This document shows, one piece after another, positions 9,362 through 17,100 of a DNA stretch of 53,780 nt (position 1 is the first letter of the stretch; the number at the start of each line of letters is the position of its first letter). The stretch is from the NCBI GenBank assembly GCA_039794405.1, contig JBDIVL010000030.1, positions 1-53,780 on the forward strand, in the 5' to 3' direction. The notes under the pieces are model-generated. The model was given only the letters and a program-made list of their open reading frames with translations, had not been told where the DNA came from and searched no databases. A program made the translations under genes and the position numbers. This DNA comes from JBDIVL01 sp039794405. Its GTDB lineage: Bacteria > Planctomycetota > Brocadiia > Brocadiales > Brocadiaceae.

Positions 9362-10042
9362 TCATTCAGAATGACAATTCCTGTCTTCGGACAGGCCCTT
9401 ATTCAAAGTGCTGAAAGTTTTATCCGGAGAATTACAAAGCTTCTCCACCACGCATGATTTACATAATGGCTTTCGTGCAATACAGGTACGCCTGCCATGA
9501 GTTCCAATGATATGGCATGACTTTGTCCATTTTTCTTGAGGAATAATCTTGCATAACTCCTGTTCAACCTTGTCGGGATCATGTGACCTGGCTAATTCCA
9601 GCCGATGAGCTACTCGAAAAACATGGGTGTCCACGGCTATGGCCTGTTTCCCAAAGGCGTTGCCTAAAAGTACGCTGGCAGTCTTTCTTCCTACACCCGG
9701 TAAGGTTACAAGCTCTTCTATGGTATCAGGCACTTTTCCATCAAATCTCTCAACGAGATCCTTGCCGCAAGCGATAATGTTCTTTGCTTTATTCCTGTAA
9801 AAACCTGTAGAGGATATTTCTTTCTCAAAGACATCTTGTTTCGCATGGGCATAGTCTTCTACCGTTTTGTATTTTTTAAACAGGGTCTCCGTCACTTTAT
9901 TGACCCGCTCATCAGTACACTGTGCAGATAAGATAGTAGCAACAAGTAATTCTAAAGGGTTCTTGTAATCAAGATAAACCCTTGCATCAGGATATGTTTT
10001 TTCAAGGAGTGATAATATCTTTTTTACCCGTTCATCTGACAT
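9362..10042 (-). CDS. nth: Endonuclease III (DNA glycosylase/AP lyase)
   Basis: This 226-residue base-excision repair enzyme removes oxidised pyrimidines and nicks AP sites. Visible features are the helix-hairpin-helix LPGVGRKTASVLLG, whose Lys is the Schiff-base nucleophile, and VDTHVFRVAHRL, which carries the catalytic Asp. The C-terminal [4Fe-4S] motif has the family spacing C-x6-C-x2-C-x5-C (CIARKPLCKSCVVEKLC). The family usually ends about ten residues after the cluster; here the tail runs on for over 20 residues, and its last part (SEDRNCHSE) is read from an interspersed repeat. The native stop has therefore probably been lost or moved by repeat insertion, without touching the catalytic core. 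Confidence 0.94.
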   Translation of the reverse strand: MSDERVKKILSLLEKTYPDARVYLDYKNPLELLVATILSAQCTDERVNKVTETLFKKYKTVEDYAHAKQDVFEKEISSTGFYRNKAKNIIACGKDLVERFDGKVPDTIEELVTLPGVGRKTASVLLGNAFGKQAIAVDTHVFRVAHRLELARSHDPDKVEQELCKIIPQEKWTKSCHIIGTHGRRTCIARKPLCKSCVVEKLCNSPDKTFSTLNKGLSEDRNCHSE

Positions 10043-10070
10043 GATGTAGTTCCGGTTTCTAATTTTAAAT

Positions 10071-10210
10071 TAGGCCTTCAGCGACTTTTTTATAACATCA
10101 ACGTAGGGGAGAACCTTGTGTTCACCCTAATGGGAAACGAACAGAAACGTTTTGAATTGTGCGGTGCAAGGGCGAACACACGTAGGGGCAGGTTTAAAAC
10201 CTGCCCCTAC
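10071..10210. repeat. Right-box motif plus GGGGCGAACC... repeat unit
   Basis: A reversed right box (TTAGGCCTTCAGCGACTTTT, 10071-10090) is followed by a repeat unit at 10103-10210. The unit has a left inverted part around GAACCTTGTGTTCACCC, a constant middle (AAACGAACAGAAACGTTTTG) and a right palindrome GGCAGGTTTAAAACCTGCC ending in CCTAC. Other copies are at 16596-16714, 19200-19370, 20559-20782 and 50184-50311. Confidence 0.75.
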
Positions 10211-10274
10211 AACAGAATCAATTATAAATTTACGAATTTAATAAAAAACTTACATCTTGATTTTTTTATTTCCA

Positions 10275-11972
10275 TCACATCCTCTCCGGTACCTGTATCC
10301 CAAGGATGTTAAGGCCGTTCTTTATAACTTGTCTGGTAGAATCTACCAATAATATCCTTGCCTTGGTTAACTCCTCATCTTCGGATAAAACCCGGTAAGC
10401 ATTGTAAAATCTGTTGAGACTACCGCAAACATCAATAAGATGATTACAGATCAACGAGGGCTCATAATACTCCGCAGCCTTCAGGACAACGGAAGGAAAT
10501 AGCCACAAATTTTTGATAAGAGTAAAAGTCTCATCTTCCTTAAGCAATTCATACCTTATATCCACCGTTATGGGCTTACCGTACTTTCTTAAGATGCTGC
10601 AAAGCCTGGCATGGGTGTACTGGACGTAAGGACCCGTTTCTCCTTCGAAATTCAGCACTGCATCCCAGTCAAAAACAACATCCTTGCTGCGTTTGGTGCT
10701 TAAATCGGCAAAGATAACGGCACCAATACCCACATTCTTTGCCACAGCTTCTTTATTTTCCAATGAAGGGTTTTTTTCCTCGATAATTTTTTTGATACGC
10801 TCAACGGCCTCAATAAGCAAATCCTCGAGTAAAACAACCTTTCCTTTGCGGGTGGACATTTTACCGTCCTTAAATTTCATGAGACCAAAATCTACATGCA
10901 CACAGCGGTCTGCCCAACCGTATCCCATCAGTTCCAAAACTTTAAATACTTGCTTAAAATGCAGCTTTTGTTCTGAACCCACCACATAGATCATTTTATC
11001 AAAGTCGTATGTTTTCTTTCTATACTCGGCGGCTGCAATATCGCGGGTGGCATAAAGGGTGGCATCGTCTCTTTTACGCAAGAGGCATGGAGGCATGTTA
11101 TACGGCTCTAAATCAACAATCAGCGCCTGCTCACTCATCTTAGCAAGTTCCTTCTCCTGCACCCTTGCTACCGTATCCTCAACCATCGTATTATAAAAGC
11201 TTTCTCCGGTGAAGGTATCAAAGTGTATTCCTAACATATCATAAATCTTCTGAAACTCCTTTAAGCTGATGTCTTTAAAGTGCTGCCATAATTCCCTTGC
11301 CTCCCGGTCTCCGGCCTCAAGTTTCTTAAACCAATCCCTCGCCTCATCTTCCAGAACAGGATTTTTCTCAGCTTCCTGATGAAACCTTACGTAGAGGTTG
11401 TTCAGGTCGGTAATCGTATAAGATTTATGGGCATTTTCACTTTCCCACTTTTTATAAGCCACAATTAACTGTCCAAACTGCGTTCCCCAGTCACCGAGGT
11501 GATTAATTCCTATACATCGATATCCAAGGGCATTATAGATATTGTAGATTGCGTTCCCAATCAATGCGGAACGGAGATGATGAACGGCAAGGTGTTTAGC
11601 AATATTAGGTGAAGAATAATCAACAACAACCGTCTTCCCGCTGCCGATATCTCCATAGCCATAACAATCCTGCTCTTTACGCACCCTTTTCAATACTACA
11701 TCAGAAAATATTACCCTATCTACAAAGAAGTTTACATAAGGTCCAAGTGGTTTTATCTCTCTTATCGGACTTGTAGCATGGAGTGATTTCGATAGCTCTG
11801 AAGCTATAACGTTTGGGGATTTTCTCAGTACTTTTGAAAGGCTGTAGCAGGGAAATGCATAATCACCCATCTTTAAGTCGGGTGGTATTTCGATAAGTCT
11901 CTCTATCTCATTTTCCTGGAGGTCTGTTTTTTCTTTTAATAAAGATGCGATACTTTTTATAAAATAATCCAT
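10275..11972 (-). CDS. argS: Arginyl-tRNA synthetase
   Basis: This 565-residue class I aminoacyl-tRNA synthetase charges tRNA-Arg. The N-terminal additional domain (residues 1-100) leads into SSPNIAKHLAVHHLRSALIG. This holds the HIGH-like signature in the form AVHH, a variant seen in a subset of ArgRS. The KMSKS loop is present as KMSTRKGKV (about residue 372). The C-terminal DALR anticodon-binding domain includes GPYVQYTHARLCSILRK, and the chain ends LNILGIQVPERM, the usual ArgRS terminus. Length matches the family. The ribosome-binding site is weak. trpS lies 226 bases upstream on the same strand, separated by a repeat hairpin, so cotranscription is uncertain. Confidence 0.96.
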   Translation of the reverse strand: MDYFIKSIASLLKEKTDLQENEIERLIEIPPDLKMGDYAFPCYSLSKVLRKSPNVIASELSKSLHATSPIREIKPLGPYVNFFVDRVIFSDVVLKRVRKEQDCYGYGDIGSGKTVVVDYSSPNIAKHLAVHHLRSALIGNAIYNIYNALGYRCIGINHLGDWGTQFGQLIVAYKKWESENAHKSYTITDLNNLYVRFHQEAEKNPVLEDEARDWFKKLEAGDREARELWQHFKDISLKEFQKIYDMLGIHFDTFTGESFYNTMVEDTVARVQEKELAKMSEQALIVDLEPYNMPPCLLRKRDDATLYATRDIAAAEYRKKTYDFDKMIYVVGSEQKLHFKQVFKVLELMGYGWADRCVHVDFGLMKFKDGKMSTRKGKVVLLEDLLIEAVERIKKIIEEKNPSLENKEAVAKNVGIGAVIFADLSTKRSKDVVFDWDAVLNFEGETGPYVQYTHARLCSILRKYGKPITVDIRYELLKEDETFTLIKNLWLFPSVVLKAAEYYEPSLICNHLIDVCGSLNRFYNAYRVLSEDEELTKARILLVDSTRQVIKNGLNILGIQVPERM

Positions 11973-12056
11973 ATATTATTGTGCACACCCTAACCTGAAC
12001 GAGCCGGAAGAAGCAAAATCCGAATATAACTCATGGTTAAACAGATTACACGGTTA

Positions 12057-12159
12057 AATAGCTAAATGGTTGGATGGTTGTTATGGGAGAAAAGTTTTCA
12101 CCCCAATATGACATTCAGCCATAGAAGATATTATGTAGCTATCCAACCATTTAGCTATT
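12057..12159. repeat. Widely spaced inverted repeat (AGCTAAATGGTTGGAT family)
   Basis: A perfect 19-bp inverted repeat (12057-12075 and 12141-12159) has a 65-base loop between trpS and argS. The same arm recurs at about 26047-26085, 36490-36515 and 36993-37014, so this is a dispersed element and not a gene-specific terminator. Confidence 0.65.
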
Positions 12160-12198
12160 CAGTCACGTATTTCTGCTAAATACAAAATATACAAAATG

Positions 12199-13185
12199 CT
12201 ACCTGGTTACAAACAAACCCATCTTCGTCCTTACCTCTATCATGGTATCCTCTGCCATGTTCTTACATTTCTTTGCTCCTGTATGTAAGATATCCAGAAG
12301 ACAGTCTGGGTCTTTAATTAATTGCTCATACCGGTTGCGAATAGGGTTTAATACCTCAGTAATGTTATTTAATAAAACCTTTTTGCACTCAATACAGCCG
12401 ATTTCAGCAGAACGACATGCCTTATTAACATGTTCGATCTGTTCGGTTTTAGAAAAATGCTTATGTAAAGTATACAGATTACAAATATCAGGATTACCAG
12501 GATCGGTTCGCCTCTTTCTGTTCTCATCAGTTACGGCTGTCGACAATTTTTTCCAAATCGATTCAGGGGTTTCTACAAGTGAGATATAATTTCCAAGGCT
12601 CTTACTCATTTTTGTCTTGCCGTCAAGGCCCATAATCCGTGGGGCCTCAGAAAGGACTTCATTGGGTTCCGGAAATGTCTCTCCATACCTTGCATTAAAT
12701 TTCCTTACAATTTCTCTTGCAAGTTCAATATGCTGAACCTGGTCCTCCCCGACTGGCACTGCCTCACCTTTATAAATCAGGATATCAGCAGCCTGGAGGA
12801 TCGGATAGGTAAACAGCCCTGCATTGATATTTTCCCTATGCTGCTTCGACTTGTCTTTAAATTGTGTCATACGTTCCAAATGTCCCATAGGTGTTATGGT
12901 ATTGAGTATCCATGCAAGTTCTGTGTGTTCCGGTACGCTCGACTGGACAAAGATAATGCATCGGTCAGGATCTAAACCGGATGCAATATTAACAGCCGCT
13001 GCATTGAGGATACGCTTTTGCATATCTTGTGGACTGTATTCAATGGTAATTGCATGATAATCCACAATACAAAAGATACATTTATACTCATCAATCATTT
13101 TTACCCAGTTTTTAATAGCCCCCAGGTAATTGCCAATGTGGACATCTCCACTGGGCTGAATCCCGCTAAATAGTCGTTTTTTCAT
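12199..13185 (-). CDS. trpS: Tryptophanyl-tRNA synthetase
   Basis: This 328-residue class I synthetase charges tRNA-Trp. The N-terminus has SGIQPSGDVHIGNYLGAIKNW with the HIGH-type motif (HIGN), and the KMSKS loop is present exactly (KMSKSLGNYI, about residue 193). GEDQVQHIELAREI is also characteristic. Length fits the family. It begins 58 bases after the aminotransferase stop on the same strand, and that gap holds a solo right-box motif (13211-13236). It could be the distal gene of the aroF operon, which would fit an aromatic amino-acid theme; nothing in the sequence proves cotranscription. Confidence 0.96.
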   Translation of the reverse strand: MKKRLFSGIQPSGDVHIGNYLGAIKNWVKMIDEYKCIFCIVDYHAITIEYSPQDMQKRILNAAAVNIASGLDPDRCIIFVQSSVPEHTELAWILNTITPMGHLERMTQFKDKSKQHRENINAGLFTYPILQAADILIYKGEAVPVGEDQVQHIELAREIVRKFNARYGETFPEPNEVLSEAPRIMGLDGKTKMSKSLGNYISLVETPESIWKKLSTAVTDENRKRRTDPGNPDICNLYTLHKHFSKTEQIEHVNKACRSAEIGCIECKKVLLNNITEVLNPIRNRYEQLIKDPDCLLDILHTGAKKCKNMAEDTMIEVRTKMGLFVTR

Positions 13186-13210
13186 AAAAATCTACTCGTT
13201 ATTCTTATAT

Positions 13211-13236
13211 AAATAGTCGCCAAAGGCCTAATTAAA
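13211..13236. repeat. Solo right-box motif
   Basis: AGTCGCCAAAGGCCTAATTA, the constant right box of the modular repeats, here without cargo, lies between the aminotransferase and trpS. Confidence 0.6.
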
Positions 13237-13243
13237 TAACCCT

Positions 13244-14431
13244 CTACAAAACCTTCGGTAATAACTTCTTAATCCGCCGTGCTGCTTCTCTTGTATTTTT
13301 TACACTGGGAACGAGAGCTAGCCGTACATACCCTTCACCCGGATTCAATCCGCTTTCTGTTTTATCGCTGATCCAGGCACCTGGAGTAGTTACAATGGCG
13401 ATATCAGGTGAAAGCAGCTTCCTGGCAAAGTCAACAGAAGTTATACCCTCCGGTACCTTTTGCCATAGGTAAATCGTGGCATCAGGAGTACAGTCAGGTA
13501 ACTTGATATGTCTGAATGCGTTCACCAACAAATCCCTTTTCGTCTTATATTCGGCCCTCATCTTTTCAACATGGGTCTCATCACCCAATGCAGCAACGGC
13601 TCCATCCTGAATAAATGTTGCCGTACCTGAATCAATATTCGTTTTTACCTTTTTAAATATATCAATAATCCGTTTATCACCTGCCACCCAGCCAACCCGA
13701 TAGCATGTCATGGCACTCCTTTTGGAGAATGAATTAAAGGTGATAACCCCTTCTTTCGTAACTTCCAGGATGCTATGGGGAGGTTCCTGAAAATAAATCT
13801 CACTATAGGCCTCATCCGATGCAATAATAATATTATATTTTTTACCAAATTCTGCGACTTCTCTTAAGTACGATAATGGCGCTACTGCCCCACTCGGACT
13901 GTTTGGATAGTTAATCCACATAATCTTTGCCCTTCTGCAGATATCTTCCGGGATGGACTTCAAGTCTATCAGGAATTTATTTTCTGCAAGAAGTGGTACA
14001 TAATAAGGAATACCTTCGGCAAATAAAGTACCCCTTGTATATGGAGGATATCCGGGAGTAGGAATGATCACATAGTCACCGGGATCGATGATTCCCTCCG
14101 GGAAGTTAAATACCGCCTCCTTTGAGCCAATGGTAGATGAAACTTCAGTAGCCGGATCTACCTGTACACCAAATCTCTGCTGAATCCACCGGGCTATTGT
14201 CTGACGAAAATCAGGTGAACCAATATAACTCGGATAACCTGCAGATTTACGGAGAGTTATTCCTTTTTGTGTTGCCTTACGCACAATCTCCGGTGTCGGT
14301 ACCGTAGGGTCACCAACTCCAAAATCAATCGGGGTAATACCCATTGACTTTAGTTTTTCAACTTCTTTGTCCACTTCTGCAAAGGCATAGGCACCAATTG
14401 ATTGTAGTCTCTTTGATGCTATAATTTCCAT
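13244..14431 (-). CDS. PLP-dependent class I/II aminotransferase (possibly aromatic)
   Basis: This 395-residue fold-type I aminotransferase has the following visible features: GVGDPTVPTPEIV at the N-terminus, GYPSYIGSPDFRQTIA, the cofactor-contacting NYPNSPSGAV (Asn), SDEAYSEIYF (Asp/Tyr), the Schiff-base Lys in SFSKRSAMTCYRVGW, and the C-terminal substrate Arg in YVRLALVPS. I take the ATG at 14431, because AAGGAAAGGAAAT precedes it and homology begins there; an upstream in-frame start lacks a ribosome site. By sequence it looks like the LL-diaminopimelate/aspartate aminotransferase branch. Its place behind a DAHP synthase with a Tyr-coded leader makes an aromatic aminotransferase (Tyr/Phe formation) an attractive alternative. 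Confidence 0.88.
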   Translation of the reverse strand: MEIIASKRLQSIGAYAFAEVDKEVEKLKSMGITPIDFGVGDPTVPTPEIVRKATQKGITLRKSAGYPSYIGSPDFRQTIARWIQQRFGVQVDPATEVSSTIGSKEAVFNFPEGIIDPGDYVIIPTPGYPPYTRGTLFAEGIPYYVPLLAENKFLIDLKSIPEDICRRAKIMWINYPNSPSGAVAPLSYLREVAEFGKKYNIIIASDEAYSEIYFQEPPHSILEVTKEGVITFNSFSKRSAMTCYRVGWVAGDKRIIDIFKKVKTNIDSGTATFIQDGAVAALGDETHVEKMRAEYKTKRDLLVNAFRHIKLPDCTPDATIYLWQKVPEGITSVDFARKLLSPDIAIVTTPGAWISDKTESGLNPGEGYVRLALVPSVKNTREAARRIKKLLPKVL

Positions 14432-14468
14432 AGATATATTTCCTTTCCTTATTTGATAATCCAGCATG

Positions 14469-14969
14469 CTATTTTTTTGATGGATCGGTAACTACAGGTT
14501 TGACAGGACTCCTTTTTGCAGTTATCTCCCTGGTTTCTATTTCAAGTACATTTGTTTTCTGTATCATCGCATCAGTAAAGGGGACTTTTGGATTTTGCGG
14601 TGCATACTTATCAGCGAGTTTTTGGAGGGCATAGTTCTTCGCATGGTAATCGGAGAGCATTCTTATATTGCCAAATATGATAACGGACCGGTAAGCAACG
14701 GAAGAACCACAGGTAGGCTGCTTTACAATCACGTTTTTGACTTCTTCCACCTCAAAACAAACATTCTGGTTAATCCGGATATTTTCAAGCTTTCTCCCTT
14801 CGTTTGCACAATGGAGAAATATTTTAGAGGTCTCCCTATCATACGTAAAGTTCATCGGTGTGATATAGGGAATCCCGTGTGCGCAGGTTCCCAATCTTCC
14901 CACCATGGCAGTTGAAAGAATCTCTTCGATCTCATTCCTGTCAGTTATTTCTTTATCTTTTCTTCTCAC
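14469..14969 (-). CDS. Pyridoxamine-phosphate-oxidase-like flavin protein (NimA-like)
   Basis: This 166-residue protein of the split-barrel FMN-binding superfamily begins MRRKDKEITDRNEIEEIL and continues AMVGRLGTCAHGIPYITPMNF and KIFLHCANEGRKLENIRINQNVCFEVEE. That matches the 5-nitroimidazole-reductase (NimA)/PNPOx-like family, which binds FMN or heme and reduces varied small molecules. The start is GTG at 14969, only three bases after the aroF stop, and the stop lies 37 bases before the aminotransferase start, so it sits inside that operon. Its biological substrate is not predictable; an enzyme inside an aromatic-biosynthesis operon could act on an aromatic intermediate or simply be co-regulated. 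Confidence 0.8.
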   Translation of the reverse strand: MRRKDKEITDRNEIEEILSTAMVGRLGTCAHGIPYITPMNFTYDRETSKIFLHCANEGRKLENIRINQNVCFEVEEVKNVIVKQPTCGSSVAYRSVIIFGNIRMLSDYHAKNYALQKLADKYAPQNPKVPFTDAMIQKTNVLEIETREITAKRSPVKPVVTDPSKK

Positions 14970-14972
14970 AAA

Positions 14973-15989
14973 TTATATCTTTCTTCCAACCGCTTCTGCT
15001 ACGGGCTTTAATTCCAGCATCAACTGCTCAAAGGACTCAAGATTAATGGTCTGTGGCCCATCTACAAATGACTTCTCTGGATCAGGATGGGTCTCGATTA
15101 ACAAACCATCGGCACCCACAGCAATAGAACCCTTTGACATCGGATTTACGAGACTCCTCTTCCCTGTTCCATGGCTAGGATCTATAATAACGGGGAGGTG
15201 TGTCAATTCCTTAAGCTGTGGAACGATACTTAATGATAAGGTAAAACGGGTATGTGTTTCAAAAGTCCGGATTCCCCTTTCACACAAAATTACATTTGGA
15301 TTATTTTGTGCGAGGATATACTCGGCTGCCAGAAGGAGTTCTTCGATAGTGGCAGACATTCCTCGCTTTAAAATCACGGGTTTACCTGCTTCACCAACTG
15401 CACGGAGAAGCAAAAAATTCTGCATATTGCGCGTTCCAATCTGTAATATATCGCTGTACTTGCTTACCAGTTTTACATGTTCGGGGGTAAGTACCTCTGT
15501 AACAATCGGCAGACCTGAAGCCTCACGGGCATGGGCCAAAAATATGAGACCTTCTTCCCTGAGACCCTGGAATGTATAGGGATTGCTCCGGGGTTTAAAT
15601 GCCCCGCCCCGTAATGCAGTTGCACCTGCATCTTTAACCCTTTTCGCAATTTCAACAATCTGCTCTTTACTTTCTATAGCGCATGGCCCGGCAATAACGG
15701 CTATATGCTCCCCACCAATCTTTTTCCCATTATCCAGGTGGATTATCGTGTTAAAATCCTTTCCTTCCCTACTTGCAAGCTTATATGGGGCAAGGATTGG
15801 AACCGACTTTTCCACCCCTGGCAAAACGTCCCAGAAATCGCTTGGTACAACCCGCTCATCGCCAATAATCGCAATCACATTCCGGTTCGTTCCCTGTAAA
15901 AGGACCCCCTTCAAACCGGCCTTTTCTATACGCTCAAGGACGTGATCAATCTCCTGTTTTGTAGATTCAGACTTCATTACAATAATCAT
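14973..15989 (-). CDS. aroF: 3-deoxy-7-phosphoheptulonate (DAHP) synthase
   Basis: This 338-residue enzyme condenses PEP with erythrose 4-phosphate, the first step of the shikimate pathway. An N-terminal ~80-residue ferredoxin-like regulatory domain (MIIVMKSESTKQEIDHVLER...) precedes the TIM barrel. This is the type Ib layout of Thermotoga-like enzymes, in which the extra domain gives allosteric inhibition by Tyr or Phe. Barrel motifs are AGPCAIES, LRGGAFKPRSNPYTFQGL, QIGTRNMQNF, LKRGMSATIEE and IDPSHGTGKR. The start at 15989 has GGAGGTG seven bases upstream. It is the first structural gene of an operon behind a Tyr-rich leader peptide and a terminator, so transcriptional attenuation may add to allosteric control. 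Confidence 0.95.
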   Translation of the reverse strand: MIIVMKSESTKQEIDHVLERIEKAGLKGVLLQGTNRNVIAIIGDERVVPSDFWDVLPGVEKSVPILAPYKLASREGKDFNTIIHLDNGKKIGGEHIAVIAGPCAIESKEQIVEIAKRVKDAGATALRGGAFKPRSNPYTFQGLREEGLIFLAHAREASGLPIVTEVLTPEHVKLVSKYSDILQIGTRNMQNFLLLRAVGEAGKPVILKRGMSATIEELLLAAEYILAQNNPNVILCERGIRTFETHTRFTLSLSIVPQLKELTHLPVIIDPSHGTGKRSLVNPMSKGSIAVGADGLLIETHPDPEKSFVDGPQTINLESFEQLMLELKPVAEAVGRKI

Positions 15990-16018
15990 CAGTTACACCT
16001 CCACTAAATTTTGTGGAC

Positions 16019-16050
16019 AAAAAAAAGCCCTAAAACCATGGTTTTAGGGC
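16019..16050 (-). terminator. Intrinsic terminator / attenuator in the aroF leader
   Basis: On the minus strand a perfect 11-bp stem (GCCCTAAAACC / GGTTTTAGGGC, 16027-16050, 2-base loop) is followed at once by eight T residues (16019-16026). It lies between the promoter and aroF, 30 bases before the start codon, so it must act as an attenuator rather than as the end of an upstream gene. Confidence 0.88.
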
Positions 16051-16085
16051 AATAAAGGAATGTCATCAATTTTCATGTGAAAACC

Positions 16086-16169
16086 CTAACGCCCCTCCTC
16101 TTTAGAATAGTATCTAAAGTAATAAAGAACTAAATACACGTTTATATCTCTACGAAGAGGAAATTCCAT
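16086..16169 (-). CDS. aroF leader peptide, tyrosine-rich (27 aa)
   Basis: A short open frame runs from ATG 16169 to TAG 16086. The core reads VYLVLYYFRYYSKEEGR: five Tyr and a Phe within ten residues. An internal GTG at 16139 could also start it. Ribosome sites are weak for both. The stop codon overlaps UUAGGG (16084-16089), which can pair with CCCUAA (16044-16049) in the left arm of the downstream terminator. An early segment UCCUCUU (16155-16161) can pair with AAGAGGA (16096-16102). This gives the classic order: protector stem 1:2, antiterminator 2:3 and terminator 3:4. A ribosome stalled at scarce Tyr-tRNA would leave the antiterminator free, while one that reaches the stop would mask it. 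The family is not known to me outside enterobacterial phe/trp-type leaders. Confidence 0.7.
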   Translation of the reverse strand: MEFPLRRDINVYLVLYYFRYYSKEEGR

Positions 16170-16237
16170 ACTATAGGGCAGTAACCTGCTAAGGGTTAAT
16201 ACTTTTATGGTCTTTTAAGGAAAAATGAAATGTTTAA

Positions 16238-16265
16238 ATTTTACATAACATAATTCTCATGTCAA
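16238..16265 (-). promoter_or_regulatory. Sigma-70-type promoter of the aroF operon
   Basis: On the minus strand TTGACA (16260-16265), a 16-base spacer and TAAAAT (16238-16243). The predicted start near 16231 gives a leader of about 240 bases that contains the Tyr-rich peptide and the terminator before aroF. Confidence 0.65.
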
Positions 16266-16528
16266 GGTAATTTTTTTAATATATTACAGCCATAAGTTTT
16301 ACGTTGAAAATGCATATGCTTTGATATATCCTTAGATATTTCACCTAACGGCACATAATAACTTGAACTTGAAGAGGAAATTCAATCGTGTAGGGAATGA
16401 AGATTTTCAGTCTTTTCGTTGAAATGTTTTTATCCCGTATTAGTTTAGACTTTTAAAAAATGTGGAGTAAATCAGGATACAAGAGACAGGATTCTGAATA
16501 TTTTGTCTCCTGACTTCTTATACAACAT

Positions 16529-16560
16529 GATGTTTCGGTGAGTCCTCTCACCGAAACATC
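16529..16560. repeat. Perfect 14-bp hairpin
   Basis: GATGTTTCGGTGAG and its complement flank a TCCT loop. There is no T tract on either side. It stands alone upstream of the next modular repeat. Confidence 0.55.
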
Positions 16561-16572
16561 GAAACTTGATCG

Positions 16573-16750
16573 TATAGGAATTTCAATATTTTATGGTAGG
16601 GGCGAACCTTGTGTTCGCCCAGATGGGAAACCAGAAACATGTTGAATTGTCCAGGGCAAGGGCGAACACATGTAGGGCAGGTTTAAAACCTGCCCGTACA
16701 AAACCTGTCCCTACCGTGATCATAAATAAAGTCGCCAAAGGTCTCATTTA
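16573..16750. repeat. Modular repeat: left box, GGGGCGAACC cargo, right box
   Basis: The left box GTATAGGAATTTCAATATT (16572-16590) is followed by the cargo at 16596-16714 (the same family as 10103-10210) and the right box AAAGTCGCCAAAGGTCTCAT (about 16728-16747). It is the clearest forward example of the two constant boxes around a variable palindrome. Confidence 0.75.
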
Positions 16751-16751
16751 A

Positions 16752-17062
16752 CGTTTAGAAATTTCAAAGTTATGTACTTTGCCTGTCATTTCGACCACTT
16801 CGCTTTTGTCATTTCGAGGAACGAAGTGACGAGAAATCTTAGGCTGTTAAGATTCCTCACGGAGTTTATTCATCACAAAGTGAATGTATTCGGAATGACA
16901 AAAAGTCGTTGGGTTTTTGTCTTTTAAAACCAAATCTCATGTAATGCTGAGGAATTTTAAACTTTCAGTTCCTCCCCCTTGATGGAGGAGGTTAGGTGGG
17001 GGTGAAGGAAAAAGGGCCGATCACCCTCCCCTAGCCTTCTCATTAAGGGAGGGGGAAAGGTT
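16752..17062. repeat. Two further modules: CATTTCGACC cargo and CTCCCCCTTGATGG cargo
   Basis: The left box AGAAATTTCAAAGTTATG (about 16755) precedes a degenerate copy of the TGTCATTTCGACC palindrome (16786-16905). AAAGTCGTTGGGTTTTTGTC follows. A second left box (GAGGAATTTTAAACTTTC, about 16950) precedes the CCTCCCCCTTGATGG inverted repeat (16969-17062). A right-box-like AAGGTTGTTGCAAGGCATAA precedes the TTG start at 17101. Apart from the aroF promoter and leader, 15990-17100 holds no gene I can support. Confidence 0.65.
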
Positions 17063-17100
17063 GTTGCAAGGCATAATTTAATTGTATAGGATTACAAAAA

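Noticed and set aside
16019..16050. Terminator for an upstream gene on the minus strand
   Set aside because: No minus-strand gene ends in the ~3 kb upstream apart from the leader peptide; the hairpin lies between the promoter and aroF.
15990..16240. T-box or riboswitch upstream of aroF
   Set aside because: I see no AGGGUGGNACCGCG-like T-box or other riboswitch core; the Tyr-rich frame explains the terminator better.
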